Positions 55,912 to 64,000 of a DNA stretch of 64,000 bases are shown one piece after another. Made by a program: the position numbers and the translations under genes. This DNA is from Sphingopyxis terrae subsp. terrae NBRC 15098 (GTDB lineage: Bacteria; Pseudomonadota; Alphaproteobacteria; Sphingomonadales; Sphingomonadaceae): positions 62,001 to 126,000 of the forward strand of contig NZ_BCZQ01000012.1 in the NCBI RefSeq assembly GCF_001598815.1, given 5' to 3'. Numbering within the stretch: the first letter of the stretch is position 1; every line of letters begins with the position of its first letter. Under the pieces are notes generated by a model. That model saw nothing but the letters and a program-made list of their open reading frames with translations. It ran no database searches and had not been told where the DNA came from.

Positions 55912-57535
55912 AGATCGCCTCCTTGAAGGGGGCCATGCCGACACGGCGGAAGGTGTCGACGAAGCGTTCGCCTTCGCTCCGTTCGGCCAGATATTTGTCG
56001 GTGACGCGCTCGATCGCATCGACGATGCCATCCTCGTCGAAACCGGGGCCCGTTATCGTGCCGAGCGACACGTCCTCCGCGCCCGATCCGCCGAGCAAAA
56101 GCTGGTAGTTTTCGGTGCCCTTGCGGTCGACGCCCAGGATGCCGATGTGGCCAGCGTGGTGATGCCCGCAGGCGTTGATACAGCCCGAAATCTTGAGCTT
56201 GAGCTCACCCAGCTCCTTCTGGCGGCCGAGGTCGGAGAAGCGCGCCGCGATCTTCTGCGCGACCGGGATCGAACGCGCATTGGCGAGGCTGCAATAATCG
56301 AGGCCGGGGCAGGCGATGATGTCGCTGATCAGGTCGAGGTTCGGCGTCGCGAGCCCGGCCGCGTCGAGCTTTTGCCAGATCGCGTAGAGATCGGCCTTGC
56401 GGACGTGCGGCAGCACGATGTTCTGCGCGTGGGTCACACGCAGTTCGTCATGGCTGTAGGCTTCGGCGAGGTCGGCCATCAGGTCGATCTGCGCCGAAGA
56501 GGCATCGCCCGGGATGCCGCCGACGGGCTTCAGGCTGATGTTGACGATCGCATGGCCCGGCACCTTGTGTGCGGCGACATTCTGGTCGACCCACACAGCG
56601 AAGTCGGGGTCGCTGCGGTCGATTTCGTCGGGCGCCGACGCATCGAGCGCGGGCGGCGCGAATTGCGCCGCGATGCGGTCGAACTCGGCCTTCGGCGGGT
56701 CGATGCCGAGCGACTTCACATGCGCGAATTCTTCTTCGACCTGGCGGCGATATTCGTCGGCGCCAAGCTCGTGGATCAGGATCTTGATCCGCGCCTTGTA
56801 GATATTGTCACGGCGGCCGTAGCGGTTGTAGACGCGCAGGCACGCCTCGGCATAGCTCAGCATGTCCTCGAGCGGCACGAAATCCTTGATCAGCGGCGCG
56901 ATCATCGGCGTGCGGCCCATGCCGCCACCGACGTAGAATGCGGCGCCATGGACGCCATCCTTCTCGACGATCTGGATGCCGATGTCGTGCAGCCGCATCG
57001 CGGCGCGATCTTCCTCGGCCGCGATGACGGCGATCTTGAACTTGCGCGGCAGATAGCTGAATTCGGGGTGGAAGCTCGACCATTGGCGCAGCAGCTCGGC
57101 CCACGGACGCGGATCGGTGATCTCGTCGGCGGCGGCGCCGGCCCACTGGTCCGAGCTGATGTTGCGGATGCAGTTGCCGCTCGTCTGGATCGCATGCATC
57201 TCGACCGACGCGAGATCGGCGAGGATCGCGGGCGCATCCTCCAGCTTGATCCAGTTATACTGGATATTCTGGCGCGTGGTGAAATGGCCGTAATCGCGGT
57301 CATATTTGCGCGCGATATGCGCGAGCATCCGCATCTGGCGGCTGTCGAGCGTTCCGTAAGGCACCGCGACGCGCAGCATATAGGCGTGGAGCTGGAGATA
57401 GAGGCCGTTCATCAGGCGCAGCGGCTTGAACTGATCCTCGGTGATCTCGCCGGCAAGGCGGCGCTTCACCTGATCCGAAAATTCGGCAACGCGGGCATCG
57501 ACCATCTGCTGGTCATATTGGTCATATTTATACAT
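55904..57535 (-). CDS. cysI: Sulfite (nitrite/sulfite) reductase, siroheme 4Fe-4S subunit
   Basis: A 543-residue hemoprotein that reduces sulfite to sulfide with six electrons. Two ferrite-reductase half-domains and the siroheme-4Fe-4S site are seen, with ligands in CPGLDYCSLAN and CINACGHHH. Substrate-binding basic residues lie in HFTTRQNIQYNWI and GNCIRN. No CysJ flavoprotein gene is adjacent, so ferredoxin or another donor is likely. Confidence 0.93.
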   Translation of the reverse strand: MYKYDQYDQQMVDARVAEFSDQVKRRLAGEITEDQFKPLRLMNGLYLQLHAYMLRVAVPYGTLDSRQMRMLAHIARKYDRDYGHFTTRQNIQYNWIKLEDAPAILADLASVEMHAIQTSGNCIRNISSDQWAGAAADEITDPRPWAELLRQWSSFHPEFSYLPRKFKIAVIAAEEDRAAMRLHDIGIQIVEKDGVHGAAFYVGGGMGRTPMIAPLIKDFVPLEDMLSYAEACLRVYNRYGRRDNIYKARIKILIHELGADEYRRQVEEEFAHVKSLGIDPPKAEFDRIAAQFAPPALDASAPDEIDRSDPDFAVWVDQNVAAHKVPGHAIVNISLKPVGGIPGDASSAQIDLMADLAEAYSHDELRVTHAQNIVLPHVRKADLYAIWQKLDAAGLATPNLDLISDIIACPGLDYCSLANARSIPVAQKIAARFSDLGRQKELGELKLKISGCINACGHHHAGHIGILGVDRKGTENYQLLLGGSGAEDVSLGTITGPGFDEDGIVDAIERVTDKYLAERSEGERFVDTFRRVGMAPFKEAIYG

Positions 57536-57561
57536 GCGGTTTCTCGCCGAAAATTGCCGTT

Positions 57562-57670
57562 TGTCCTGAGGAGGGGCTGAGCCTTGGCGAAGGCCCGTCT
57601 CGAAGGACGTTGGGCTTGGGTGCTTCGAGACGCCATTTCGACAAGCTCAATGGCTCCTCAGCACGAACGG
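57562..57670. repeat. Extragenic palindrome (TTCGTGCTGAGC family, interrupted copy)
   Basis: Left part TGTCCTGAGGAGGGGCTGAG..., right part ...TTCGACAAGCTCAATGGCTC, ending CAGCACGAAC. It is related to the element at 18.6 kb, but an additional segment splits the right arm. It lies between the DUF2849 and cysI genes of the same operon, not at a transcript end. Confidence 0.6.
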
Positions 57671-57688
57671 AGGGAGGAAAAGGCTGCA

Positions 57689-57985
57689 TCAGATCACCCA
57701 GTCGCCGGCATTGGGATCGGCGGGTTTCAGCGTCAGGTCGGGGCGCACGGTCGGGCCGAGCGCGCGGATGCGGTCCTTGATATGCGCAGGGCGCGGGCCT
57801 TCGGGCGTCGCTTCGCCCGCGATGATATAGGGCGCGTTGACACGGCGCGCGCCTTCTTCGGCAGCGAGGATTGCCTCCCCATGCTCGCCGACATCGGCGG
57901 CGTCCTCGATATGGAGCGACCAGTCGGCGCCGGTCCACCAGGTGACAAATCCTGTTTTCAGGTCGTTGCCCGTGAGCAATTTCAT
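57689..57985 (-). CDS. DUF2849 protein
   Basis: A 98-residue protein starting MKLLTGNDLKTGFVTWWTG, with YIIAGEATPEGPRPAHIKDRIRALGP in the middle. This small alphaproteobacterial family is usually found between the methyltransferase and sulfite reductase genes, as here, and its role is unknown. ATGA overlap with the preceding gene indicates coupling. Confidence 0.88.
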   Translation of the reverse strand: MKLLTGNDLKTGFVTWWTGADWSLHIEDAADVGEHGEAILAAEEGARRVNAPYIIAGEATPEGPRPAHIKDRIRALGPTVRPDLTLKPADPNAGDWVI

Positions 57986-58770
57986 GTGAAGTCCCTTATC
58001 TGTTCGGCGATCCCCGGCGCGCCGAGGCAATCGAGCGCGTCGGCGCGCGCCGCGACCTTGCCCACGACGATCAGCGCCGGGCTTTGCACCGCCTCGCGCG
58101 CCACAAGGTCGCCAAGGTCGGTGAGGAGGGTGCGCAGGACGCGCGCATCGGCGGTGGTGCCGCGTTCGATCACCGCGACGGGCAGGCCCGGCGAAACCCC
58201 GTCGGCGATCAGCTTGTCGGCGATTGCATGTGCGGTCGCGAGACCCATGTAGATGACGAGCGTGCGGCCGTGGCCGGCAAGGCCCGACCAGTCCTGATCC
58301 GAGAGGTCCTTGCACTGGCCCGCAACGAAGCTGACCGCGCTTGCATCCTCGCGGTGGGTGAGCGGGAGGCCCGCCTGCGCGGCGCAGCCCGCCGCCGCGG
58401 TGATGCCGGGAACGACCTCGACCGCGATGCCCGCTGCGCGCGCGGCATCGAGTTCTTCGCCGCCGCGGCCGAAAATGAAGGGATCGCCGCCCTTCAGCCG
58501 AACGACCTGCTTGCCGCTCTGCGTCTCGCGGACGATCAGCGCGTTGATCAGGTCCTGCTTCATCGTGTGACGGCTGCGCTGCTTGGCGACGCTGATCCGT
58601 TCGACATGCGGCGGGATCAGCGCGAGCACGCCCGCACCCACCAGCCCGTCATGCACGACAAGGTCGGCGCTTTCCAGCAGCCGCGCGGCGCGCAGCGTCA
58701 GCAAGTCGGGATCGCCCGGCCCGGCGCCGACGAGCCACAGCTTGCCTGCCAAAGAAGGTTGCTTTTCCAT
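57982..58770 (-). CDS. cobA: Uroporphyrinogen-III C-methyltransferase
   Basis: A 262-residue SUMT enzyme that methylates uroporphyrinogen III to precorrin-2, the first step to siroheme. Motifs: LVGAGPGDPDLLTLRAARLL, VVHDGLV, GGDPFIFGRGGEE and GITAAAGCAAQAGLPLTHR. It is the methyltransferase part only, with no CysG dehydrogenase/chelatase domain. First gene of the cys operon, so it supplies cofactor for CysI. Confidence 0.94.
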   Translation of the reverse strand: MEKQPSLAGKLWLVGAGPGDPDLLTLRAARLLESADLVVHDGLVGAGVLALIPPHVERISVAKQRSRHTMKQDLINALIVRETQSGKQVVRLKGGDPFIFGRGGEELDAARAAGIAVEVVPGITAAAGCAAQAGLPLTHREDASAVSFVAGQCKDLSDQDWSGLAGHGRTLVIYMGLATAHAIADKLIADGVSPGLPVAVIERGTTADARVLRTLLTDLGDLVAREAVQSPALIVVGKVAARADALDCLGAPGIAEQIRDFT

Positions 58771-58856
58771 GCGACCCTAAATGGTCGGCGGGCGCCGGAA
58801 TCGCAAAACAGGCTTTGTTGGCGAGGGTGAAGCTAAAATTGCCCCGGATCTGGCGG

Positions 58857-60302
58857 TCAGAGATATTTCTTCGTCACCAGCTTCGGCGTGTCGTCGTCGC
58901 GCAGGCCGACCCCGATCGAAGCGCGCAGCGCGTCGCTTTCGGAGCTGGCGACCGGATAGGCGCAATAGTCGGCGGCGTAAAAGGCGCTCGGCCGATGGTT
59001 GCCCGACAGGCCGACGCCGCCAAAGGGCGCGGCCGACGAGGCGCCGTTGGTCGGGCGGTTCCAGTTGATGACGCCCGCGCGGGCATTCGCCCAGAATTGG
59101 TCGTAAAGCTGCGGTGTCCCGCCGATCAGCGCCGCCGAGAGGCCGAAGGCGGTGTTGTTCGCCTCGGCAATCGCGGCTTCGAAACTGTCGACGCGGATCA
59201 CCTGCAGCAGGGGGCCGAACAGCTCGATATCGGGGCGTTCGGGCATCGCGGTGACGTCGATGATGCCGGGGGTAAGGAAGGGGCGGTTTGCATCCGGCCG
59301 CGTCATGTGGCGGATCACCTGGCCGCCGTTCGACATCAGGATCAGAAAGCTTTCGGTCAGTCCGTCGGCGGCCTCGTTGTCGATTACCGGCCCCATAAAG
59401 GGGGCTGGGTCGGCGTGGGGATGACCGACGATCAGCCGTCCCGCGAGCGTCTTGACCTCGGCGAGCAGGTGATCGGCCAGATCCTGTTTGACGATCAGCC
59501 GCCGGGCATTGCTGCAACGCTGGCCCGCGCTCAGGAAGGCGGACTGGACGACGATCGTTGCCGCGGTCGCGATGTCGGCGGTGTCCCAGACGACGATCGG
59601 ATTGTTGCCACCCATTTCGAGCGCGACGATCTTCCCCGGCTGATCGGCGAACTGGCGGTTGATCGCGACCCCGGTGCGCGCCGACCCTGTGAACAGCAAT
59701 CCGTCGATGCCGGGATGCGCGGCCAGCGCCTTGCCCGCGTCGGGTCCGCCGATGACGAGCCGCACGACCTCTTCGGGAACTCCGGCGCCGTGGAGCAGTT
59801 CGACAAGCCGCGCGCCAACGGCAGGGGTTTTTTCAGACGGTTTGAACAGCACCGAATTGCCGGCGATCAGCGCCGGCACGATATGGCCGTTCGGCAGATG
59901 CGCGGGGAAATTATAGGGGCCGAGGACGGCAAGCGCGCCGTGCGGCTTGTGGCGCACCGCGTTGCGCAGCCCCATCGCGCCTTCGATCCGGCGGTTGGGG
60001 GTGCGTTCGGCATAGGCCTTGATCGAGATATCGACCTTGTTCGCGACCGATTCGACCTCGGTCCGCGCTTCCCACAAAGGTTTGCCGGTCTCGCGCGCGA
60101 TCAAATCGGCGAGCTGTTCGCCATCGGCCTTCACCCGGTCGGCAAAGCGGCGCAGCGTTTCGGTGCGGAAGGTGACGGGCTTCGCGGCCCAAGCGGGCCA
60201 GGCGGCGCGCGCGGTTGCAACTTCGGCGTCGATGTCACTGATACGGCCGCGCCATAATTCGGCGCCGGTTGCCGGCTCGAAGGACAGAAGGTCTTCGCTC
60301 AT
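58857..60302 (-). CDS. astD: Succinylglutamate-semialdehyde dehydrogenase-like aldehyde dehydrogenase
   Basis: A 481-residue NAD(P)-dependent aldehyde dehydrogenase of the AstD group. It shows GPYNFPAHLPNGHIVPALIAGN (cofactor binding), the general-base Glu in VALEMGGNNPIVVW and catalytic Cys263 in SAGQRCSNARR. AstD oxidises N-succinylglutamate semialdehyde in arginine breakdown. No other ast genes are in the window, so a wider aldehyde role is possible. ATG 60302 follows a GGGGAACGGGG stretch. Confidence 0.85.
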   Translation of the reverse strand: MSEDLLSFEPATGAELWRGRISDIDAEVATARAAWPAWAAKPVTFRTETLRRFADRVKADGEQLADLIARETGKPLWEARTEVESVANKVDISIKAYAERTPNRRIEGAMGLRNAVRHKPHGALAVLGPYNFPAHLPNGHIVPALIAGNSVLFKPSEKTPAVGARLVELLHGAGVPEEVVRLVIGGPDAGKALAAHPGIDGLLFTGSARTGVAINRQFADQPGKIVALEMGGNNPIVVWDTADIATAATIVVQSAFLSAGQRCSNARRLIVKQDLADHLLAEVKTLAGRLIVGHPHADPAPFMGPVIDNEAADGLTESFLILMSNGGQVIRHMTRPDANRPFLTPGIIDVTAMPERPDIELFGPLLQVIRVDSFEAAIAEANNTAFGLSAALIGGTPQLYDQFWANARAGVINWNRPTNGASSAAPFGGVGLSGNHRPSAFYAADYCAYPVASSESDALRASIGVGLRDDDTPKLVTKKYL

Positions 60303-60531
60303 CCCCGTTCCCCCGTCGATTTGGGCGCGCAAAGGCGCCAGTGCGCTCGATCATTGGGGGGCGGCAAAAGCATTGTCGCCCTCTTATCTGCGAAAGCGTA
60401 CGGCGGCAACCGCGATAGGCCCCGCAACAGCGAAAGCGGGCCGATTGTCACGGGCGCGACAGGGTGGCTTGCACCGGCGCGCGCGGTTCGCGATAGAGGC
60501 GGATAGTATCGGCTTAAGGGGACGGGCAATT

Positions 60532-61422
60532 TTGGCGCGACAGGATGCACAGCGCGAATGGAGCGATCATTATTGGTGGTCGGCCGACGGCGTTCGCCTG
60601 CACGCGCGCATCTATGACGGACCCCCGACCGCGGCGGAGGCGCCGCCGATCCTGTGCATGCCCGGCTTGGCCCGCAACGCCCGCGATTTCGAGGCGTTGG
60701 CACCGCATATGGCGGCGCAGCGGCGCGTGATCGTGATCGAGTTCCGCGGGCGGGGCGAGAGCGCCTATGCCAAGGATCCGATGACCTATGTCCCGCTGAC
60801 ATATGTCCAGGATGTCGTCGCGCTGCTCGACGAGCTGGCGATCGCGCGTTTCGCGACGGTCGGCACGTCGCTCGGCGGGCTGGTGGCGATGTTCCTTGCC
60901 GCCAGCCTGCCGGGTCGGCTCGTCGGCGCCGTGCTGAACGATGTCGGCCCCGAACTCGAGGCGGCAGGGCTCGATCGCATCCGCGACTATATCGGAGCCG
61001 GCGGCAGCCAGCCGACCTGGATGCACGCGGCGCGCGCCTATGCCGAGCTCAACGCCGCGGTTTATCCGGACTATGACATTCACGACTGGCTGCGCATCAC
61101 CAAGCGGACCCACCGGCTGACTCCCGAAGGACGCATCGTCACCGATTACGACAAGCAGATTGCGGCGCCGCTGCGCCTTGCCGGCGATCAGGAGGGTATC
61201 GACCTGTGGCCCGCCTATCGCGCGCTTGGCGATGCACCGGTGCTGATCCTGCGCGGCGCGCTGTCGGACATTCTCGCCGGAACGGCTGCCGCAAAAATGC
61301 AGGCCGCGCTGCCCCACGCGACGCTGGTCGAGGTTCCGGGTGTCGGTCATGCGCCGACGATGGACGAGCCCGCGGCGCGCGCGGCGATCGACGCCTGGAT
61401 CGCGGCGCTTCCCGCCGCGTGA
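60532..61422 (+). CDS. Alpha/beta-fold hydrolase
   Basis: A 296-residue serine hydrolase. Visible: oxyanion strand region ILCMPGLARNARDFEALAPHM, nucleophile elbow GTSLGG (Ser113) and the catalytic His273 in GVGHAPTM. The TTG start is chosen since homology begins right after; no better ATG/GTG is in frame. It overlaps the next gene by GTGA, so hydrolase and glycosyltransferase are coupled. Substrate unknown. Confidence 0.85.
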   Translation: MARQDAQREWSDHYWWSADGVRLHARIYDGPPTAAEAPPILCMPGLARNARDFEALAPHMAAQRRVIVIEFRGRGESAYAKDPMTYVPLTYVQDVVALLDELAIARFATVGTSLGGLVAMFLAASLPGRLVGAVLNDVGPELEAAGLDRIRDYIGAGGSQPTWMHAARAYAELNAAVYPDYDIHDWLRITKRTHRLTPEGRIVTDYDKQIAAPLRLAGDQEGIDLWPAYRALGDAPVLILRGALSDILAGTAAAKMQAALPHATLVEVPGVGHAPTMDEPAARAAIDAWIAALPAA

Positions 61423-62621
61423 CCGAAGTCGGCGCGATCGAGGAGCGGGAGCATCCGGTCCGCATCCTTCACCTTCACTCGAGCTTTTCGCTCGGCGGCA
61501 AGGAAGCGCGCGCGGTTCGCCTGATGAACCTGATGGGCGACCGGGCGCAGCACACGATCCTCTCCGCGGTCCCCGATGCGCTCGGCGCGCGCGATGCGAT
61601 CGATCCAGGGATTGACGTCAGCTTTCCGACCGATGCGCCGCCGCTGGCCGGGCGGCCGTCGCTGGCGCGTTTCCGCGATCTTGCGACCTATATCTACCGC
61701 TTCGACCTGGCGCTCAGCTATAATTGGGGCGCGATGGACGGGGTGATGGCGCACCGGCTCTACTGGCATCGCTGGTGGTATCAGATGCCGCCATGCCTGA
61801 TTCATCACGAGGATGGGTTCAACGAGGACGAAAGCGTCCGGCGCAACTGGAAGCGCAACCTCTATCGCCGCTACGCGCTGCGTAACGCCGCCGGGGTCGT
61901 CGTGCCTTCGGCACTGCTCGCCGGGATTGCGGCGGACGAGTGGAAACTGCCGCCCGATCGCATCCATCTGATCCGCAACGGGATCGACGTGGCCGCCTAT
62001 GCCGCCGCGCCATCGGTGCCGATCCCGGGCTTCGTCCGCCGGCCGGGCGAGGTGGTGATCGGGACGGTAGCGGGGCTTCGCAAGGTCAAGGATCTGCCGC
62101 GCCTCGTGCGCGCCGTTGCGGCGCTGCCGCCGCATGTGCGACTGGTAATCGTGGGGGAGGGGCCTGAGCGCGCGGCGATCGCCGCCGAGGCGGCGGCGTG
62201 CGGCATGGCCGACCGGCTGGTGCTTGCGGGATTCATGCCCGAACCGGCGCAATGGATCGGCCATTTCGACCTGCTCGCGCTCTCGTCGCGGAGCGAACAG
62301 GCGCCGATTGCGGTGATCGAGGCGATGGCGGCGGGGCTGCCCTTTGTCAGCCCGGCGGTCGGCGACGTGGCGGCGATGGCGGGCGAGGCGAACCGCCCGT
62401 TCATCGCGGCGGACGAGACGAATTTTCGCGCCGCGCTGGCGCGCCTTGCGGACGATGCGGCGTTGCGCGCAGCGGTGGGTGCGGAGAATCGGCGCGTTGC
62501 CGCCGAGCGCTTCACCGAATCCGGGATGGTCGCGGGCTATCAAAGCCTCTATGCTCGCGCGCTGGAAGGATATGACGTTTTTACGGGGCGTTTCCTGGGG
62601 TCGGACCCCGCCTTCGATTGA
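61419..62621 (+). CDS. Group 1 (GT4-type) glycosyltransferase
   Basis: A 400-residue GT-B enzyme. The N-terminal half begins ILHLHSSFSLGGKEARAVRLMN. The C-terminal half has VVIGTVAGLRKVKDLPRLVRAV, VIVGEGPERAAI and the donor-binding SEQAPIAVIEAMAAGLPFVSPAVGD, with the E-x7-E pattern. GTG start, coupled to the hydrolase gene. It probably transfers a sugar to a cell-surface lipid or polysaccharide; no other polysaccharide genes are nearby. Confidence 0.87.
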   Translation: MTEVGAIEEREHPVRILHLHSSFSLGGKEARAVRLMNLMGDRAQHTILSAVPDALGARDAIDPGIDVSFPTDAPPLAGRPSLARFRDLATYIYRFDLALSYNWGAMDGVMAHRLYWHRWWYQMPPCLIHHEDGFNEDESVRRNWKRNLYRRYALRNAAGVVVPSALLAGIAADEWKLPPDRIHLIRNGIDVAAYAAAPSVPIPGFVRRPGEVVIGTVAGLRKVKDLPRLVRAVAALPPHVRLVIVGEGPERAAIAAEAAACGMADRLVLAGFMPEPAQWIGHFDLLALSSRSEQAPIAVIEAMAAGLPFVSPAVGDVAAMAGEANRPFIAADETNFRAALARLADDAALRAAVGAENRRVAAERFTESGMVAGYQSLYARALEGYDVFTGRFLGSDPAFD

Positions 62622-62706
62622 CAAAGGCGGTCCGGTTCCGCTTACGGAAGAGGCAAATGGGGGCTGGCGCGCGGCTGCGCAGCCGGCGGAGAGAAAGAGG
62701 TTTATA

Positions 62707-64000
62707 GTGTTCAAAGGTTTGAAGCCCATCCTTTACGGCGGACGCGAAGTCTGGCCGCTGGTCGAGGGCGGGAAGGGCGTGTCGGCGACCAACCATATGT
62801 CGAGCGGCGCCTGGGCCGCGGCTGGCGGGATCGGCACCGTTTCGGCGGTCAACGCCGACAGCTACGACGCCGAAGGCAAGATCGTGCCGCAGGTCTATCG
62901 CGCTGCGACGCGCCGCGAACGGCACGAAGAACTGGTCCGCTACGCCATCGACGGCGCGGTCGAACAGGTGAAGCGCGCTTATGACCTCGCCAGCGGCAAG
63001 GGTGCGATCAACATCAACGTCCTCTGGGAAATGGGCGGAGCGCAGCAGGTATTGGAAGGCGTGCTCGAACGCACCAAGGGGCTGATCACCGGCGTCACCT
63101 GCGGCGCGGGGATGCCGTACAAGCTCAGCGAAATCGCGGCGCGGCACAATGTCCATTATCTGCCGATCATCTCGTCGGCGCGTGCGTTTCGCGCGCTCTG
63201 GAAGCGCGCCTATCACAAGGTCGCGCATCTGATGGCGGCGGTCGTCTATGAAGATCCGTGGCTCGCCGGCGGGCACAACGGCCTGTCGAACGCCGAAGAT
63301 CCGCTGAAGCCCGAAGATCCCTATCCGCGCGTCAAGGCGCTGCGCGACACGATGCGCGCCGAGGGGATTTCGGACGAAGTGCCGATCGTGATGGCGGGCG
63401 GCGTCTGGTATCTGCGCGACTGGAACGACTGGATCGACAATCCCGAATTAGGCTCGATCGCCTTTCAATATGGCACGCGGCCGCTGCTGACGCAGGAAAG
63501 CCCGATCCCGCAGGAGTGGAAGGACCGGCTGCGCACGCTCGACGAGGGCGATGTGTTGCTCCACCGCTTCTCGCCCACAGGCTTTTATTCGAGCGCGGTG
63601 CGCAATCCTTTCCTGCGCGATCTCGAAGCGCGGTCGGAGCGGCAGATTCCCTATTCGAAGCAGGAAGCGGGCGACCATGTCGCGCAGCTCGACGTCGGCG
63701 TGAAGGGGCGCAATTTCTGGGTGACCCCGCACGACCGCGACCGCGCGCGCGACTGGGTGGCCGAAGGCTATACCACCGCGCTCAAGACGCCCGACAATAC
63801 GGTCGTCTTCGTCACCGAAGAGGATAGGACCGTGATCCGCAAGGATCAGGCCGATTGCATGGGCTGCCTGTCGCACTGCGGCTTTTCGGCGTGGAAGGAC
63901 CATGACGATTATTCGACCGGCTACCTCGCCGATCCGCGCAGCTTCTGCATCCAGAAAACGCTGCAGGACATCGCGCACGGCGGCGACGTCGACCAGAATC
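62707..64000 (+). CDS. NAD(P)H-dependent flavin oxidoreductase / nitronate monooxygenase-like, C-terminus cut off
   Basis: The gene runs off the window after 431 codons. GTG start with AAGAGG six bases upstream. The FMN-barrel family (2-nitropropane dioxygenase-like) is indicated by TNHMSSGAWAAAGGIGTVSAVNA, GLITGVTCGAGMPYKLSEIAA, VYEDPWLAGGHNGLSN and IVMAGGVWYLRD. A cysteine cluster near the end (DCMGCLSHCGF) is outside the usual core and could bind a metal or cluster. It is longer than typical nitronate monooxygenases. Confidence 0.82.
   Translation, partial: MFKGLKPILYGGREVWPLVEGGKGVSATNHMSSGAWAAAGGIGTVSAVNADSYDAEGKIVPQVYRAATRRERHEELVRYAIDGAVEQVKRAYDLASGKGAININVLWEMGGAQQVLEGVLERTKGLITGVTCGAGMPYKLSEIAARHNVHYLPIISSARAFRALWKRAYHKVAHLMAAVVYEDPWLAGGHNGLSNAEDPLKPEDPYPRVKALRDTMRAEGISDEVPIVMAGGVWYLRDWNDWIDNPELGSIAFQYGTRPLLTQESPIPQEWKDRLRTLDEGDVLLHRFSPTGFYSSAVRNPFLRDLEARSERQIPYSKQEAGDHVAQLDVGVKGRNFWVTPHDRDRARDWVAEGYTTALKTPDNTVVFVTEEDRTVIRKDQADCMGCLSHCGFSAWKDHDDYSTGYLADPRSFCIQKTLQDIAHGGDVDQN

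Noticed and set aside
60019-60531. Plus-strand extension of the alpha/beta hydrolase into the astD-like gene
   Set aside because: It lies opposite the N-terminal coding region of astD and lacks hydrolase features; the conserved part begins after the TTG at 60532.

Overview
The window looks like a chromosomal segment of an alphaproteobacterium of the Sphingomonadaceae, most likely Sphingopyxis or a close relative. This is inferred from high GC, two-subunit glycyl-tRNA synthetase, pyruvate phosphate dikinase, a LexA gene with a GTTC-N7-GTTC SOS box, UrcA, UPF0262 and DUF2849 proteins, and a moaC-moeA-lexA-comEC-gltX-gltA neighbourhood. No rRNA, CRISPR array, prophage or insertion sequence was seen. 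There is one tRNA gene, tRNA-Arg(ACG).

Layout. 1-1.4 kb: a MerR-type regulator divergent from a glutaredoxin-MauE fusion and a Tat-exported protein cut by the window edge, separated by a near-perfect mer-type operator. 1.4-4.2 kb: housekeeping genes on the minus strand (ychF, a GNAT enzyme, pth, rplY). 4.4-7.7 kb: tandem TraB/GumN proteins, an XRE regulator with a six-helix membrane protein, and an UrcA protein with a striking promoter. 7.9-15 kb: glyQ, glyS (carrying two in-frame palindromic repeats and an AT-rich patch), ppdK, a DUF1214/DUF1254 pair and tRNA-Arg. 15.3-31.5 kb: glucokinase, then a large polyamine block: PuuD-like hydrolase, SpuC-like aminotransferase, a PotF-H-I-A type ABC importer, two PuuA-like glutamine-synthetase homologues, a PuuB-like oxidase and further class III aminotransferases, interrupted by a small AT-rich island. 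31.6-39 kb: gltA, gltX, comEC, lexA, moeA, moaC. 39-41.9 kb: an orphan PhoR-like kinase, a small exported protein and a fumarylacetoacetase-family hydrolase. 42-49 kb: a Tad/Cpa pilus cluster (cpaA, B, C, D, E, tadB, tadC) with no TadA/CpaF ATPase or pilin gene. 49.2-54.6 kb: an amino-acid-oxidase-like flavoprotein, a YegP-like protein, dcd, cdd, a GH25-like protein lacking its catalytic acids, a UPF0262 protein and dnaB. 54.7-58.8 kb: an assimilatory sulfate reduction operon (cobA-type methyltransferase, DUF2849, cysI, DUF934, cysH). 58.9-64 kb: an AstD-like dehydrogenase, an alpha/beta hydrolase overlapping a glycosyltransferase, and a nitronate-monooxygenase-like gene cut by the window end.

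How the parts fit. The polyamine genes suggest import of putrescine or spermidine, then either gamma-glutamylation (PuuA), oxidation (PuuB) and hydrolysis (PuuD), or direct transamination (SpuC-like and omega-aminotransferases). The cys operon carries both the reductases and the enzyme that makes siroheme precursor for CysI. Many genes overlap by ATGA or GTGA, which implies translational coupling. Several families of extragenic palindromes mark gene ends, and members of one family lie inside the glyS reading frame.
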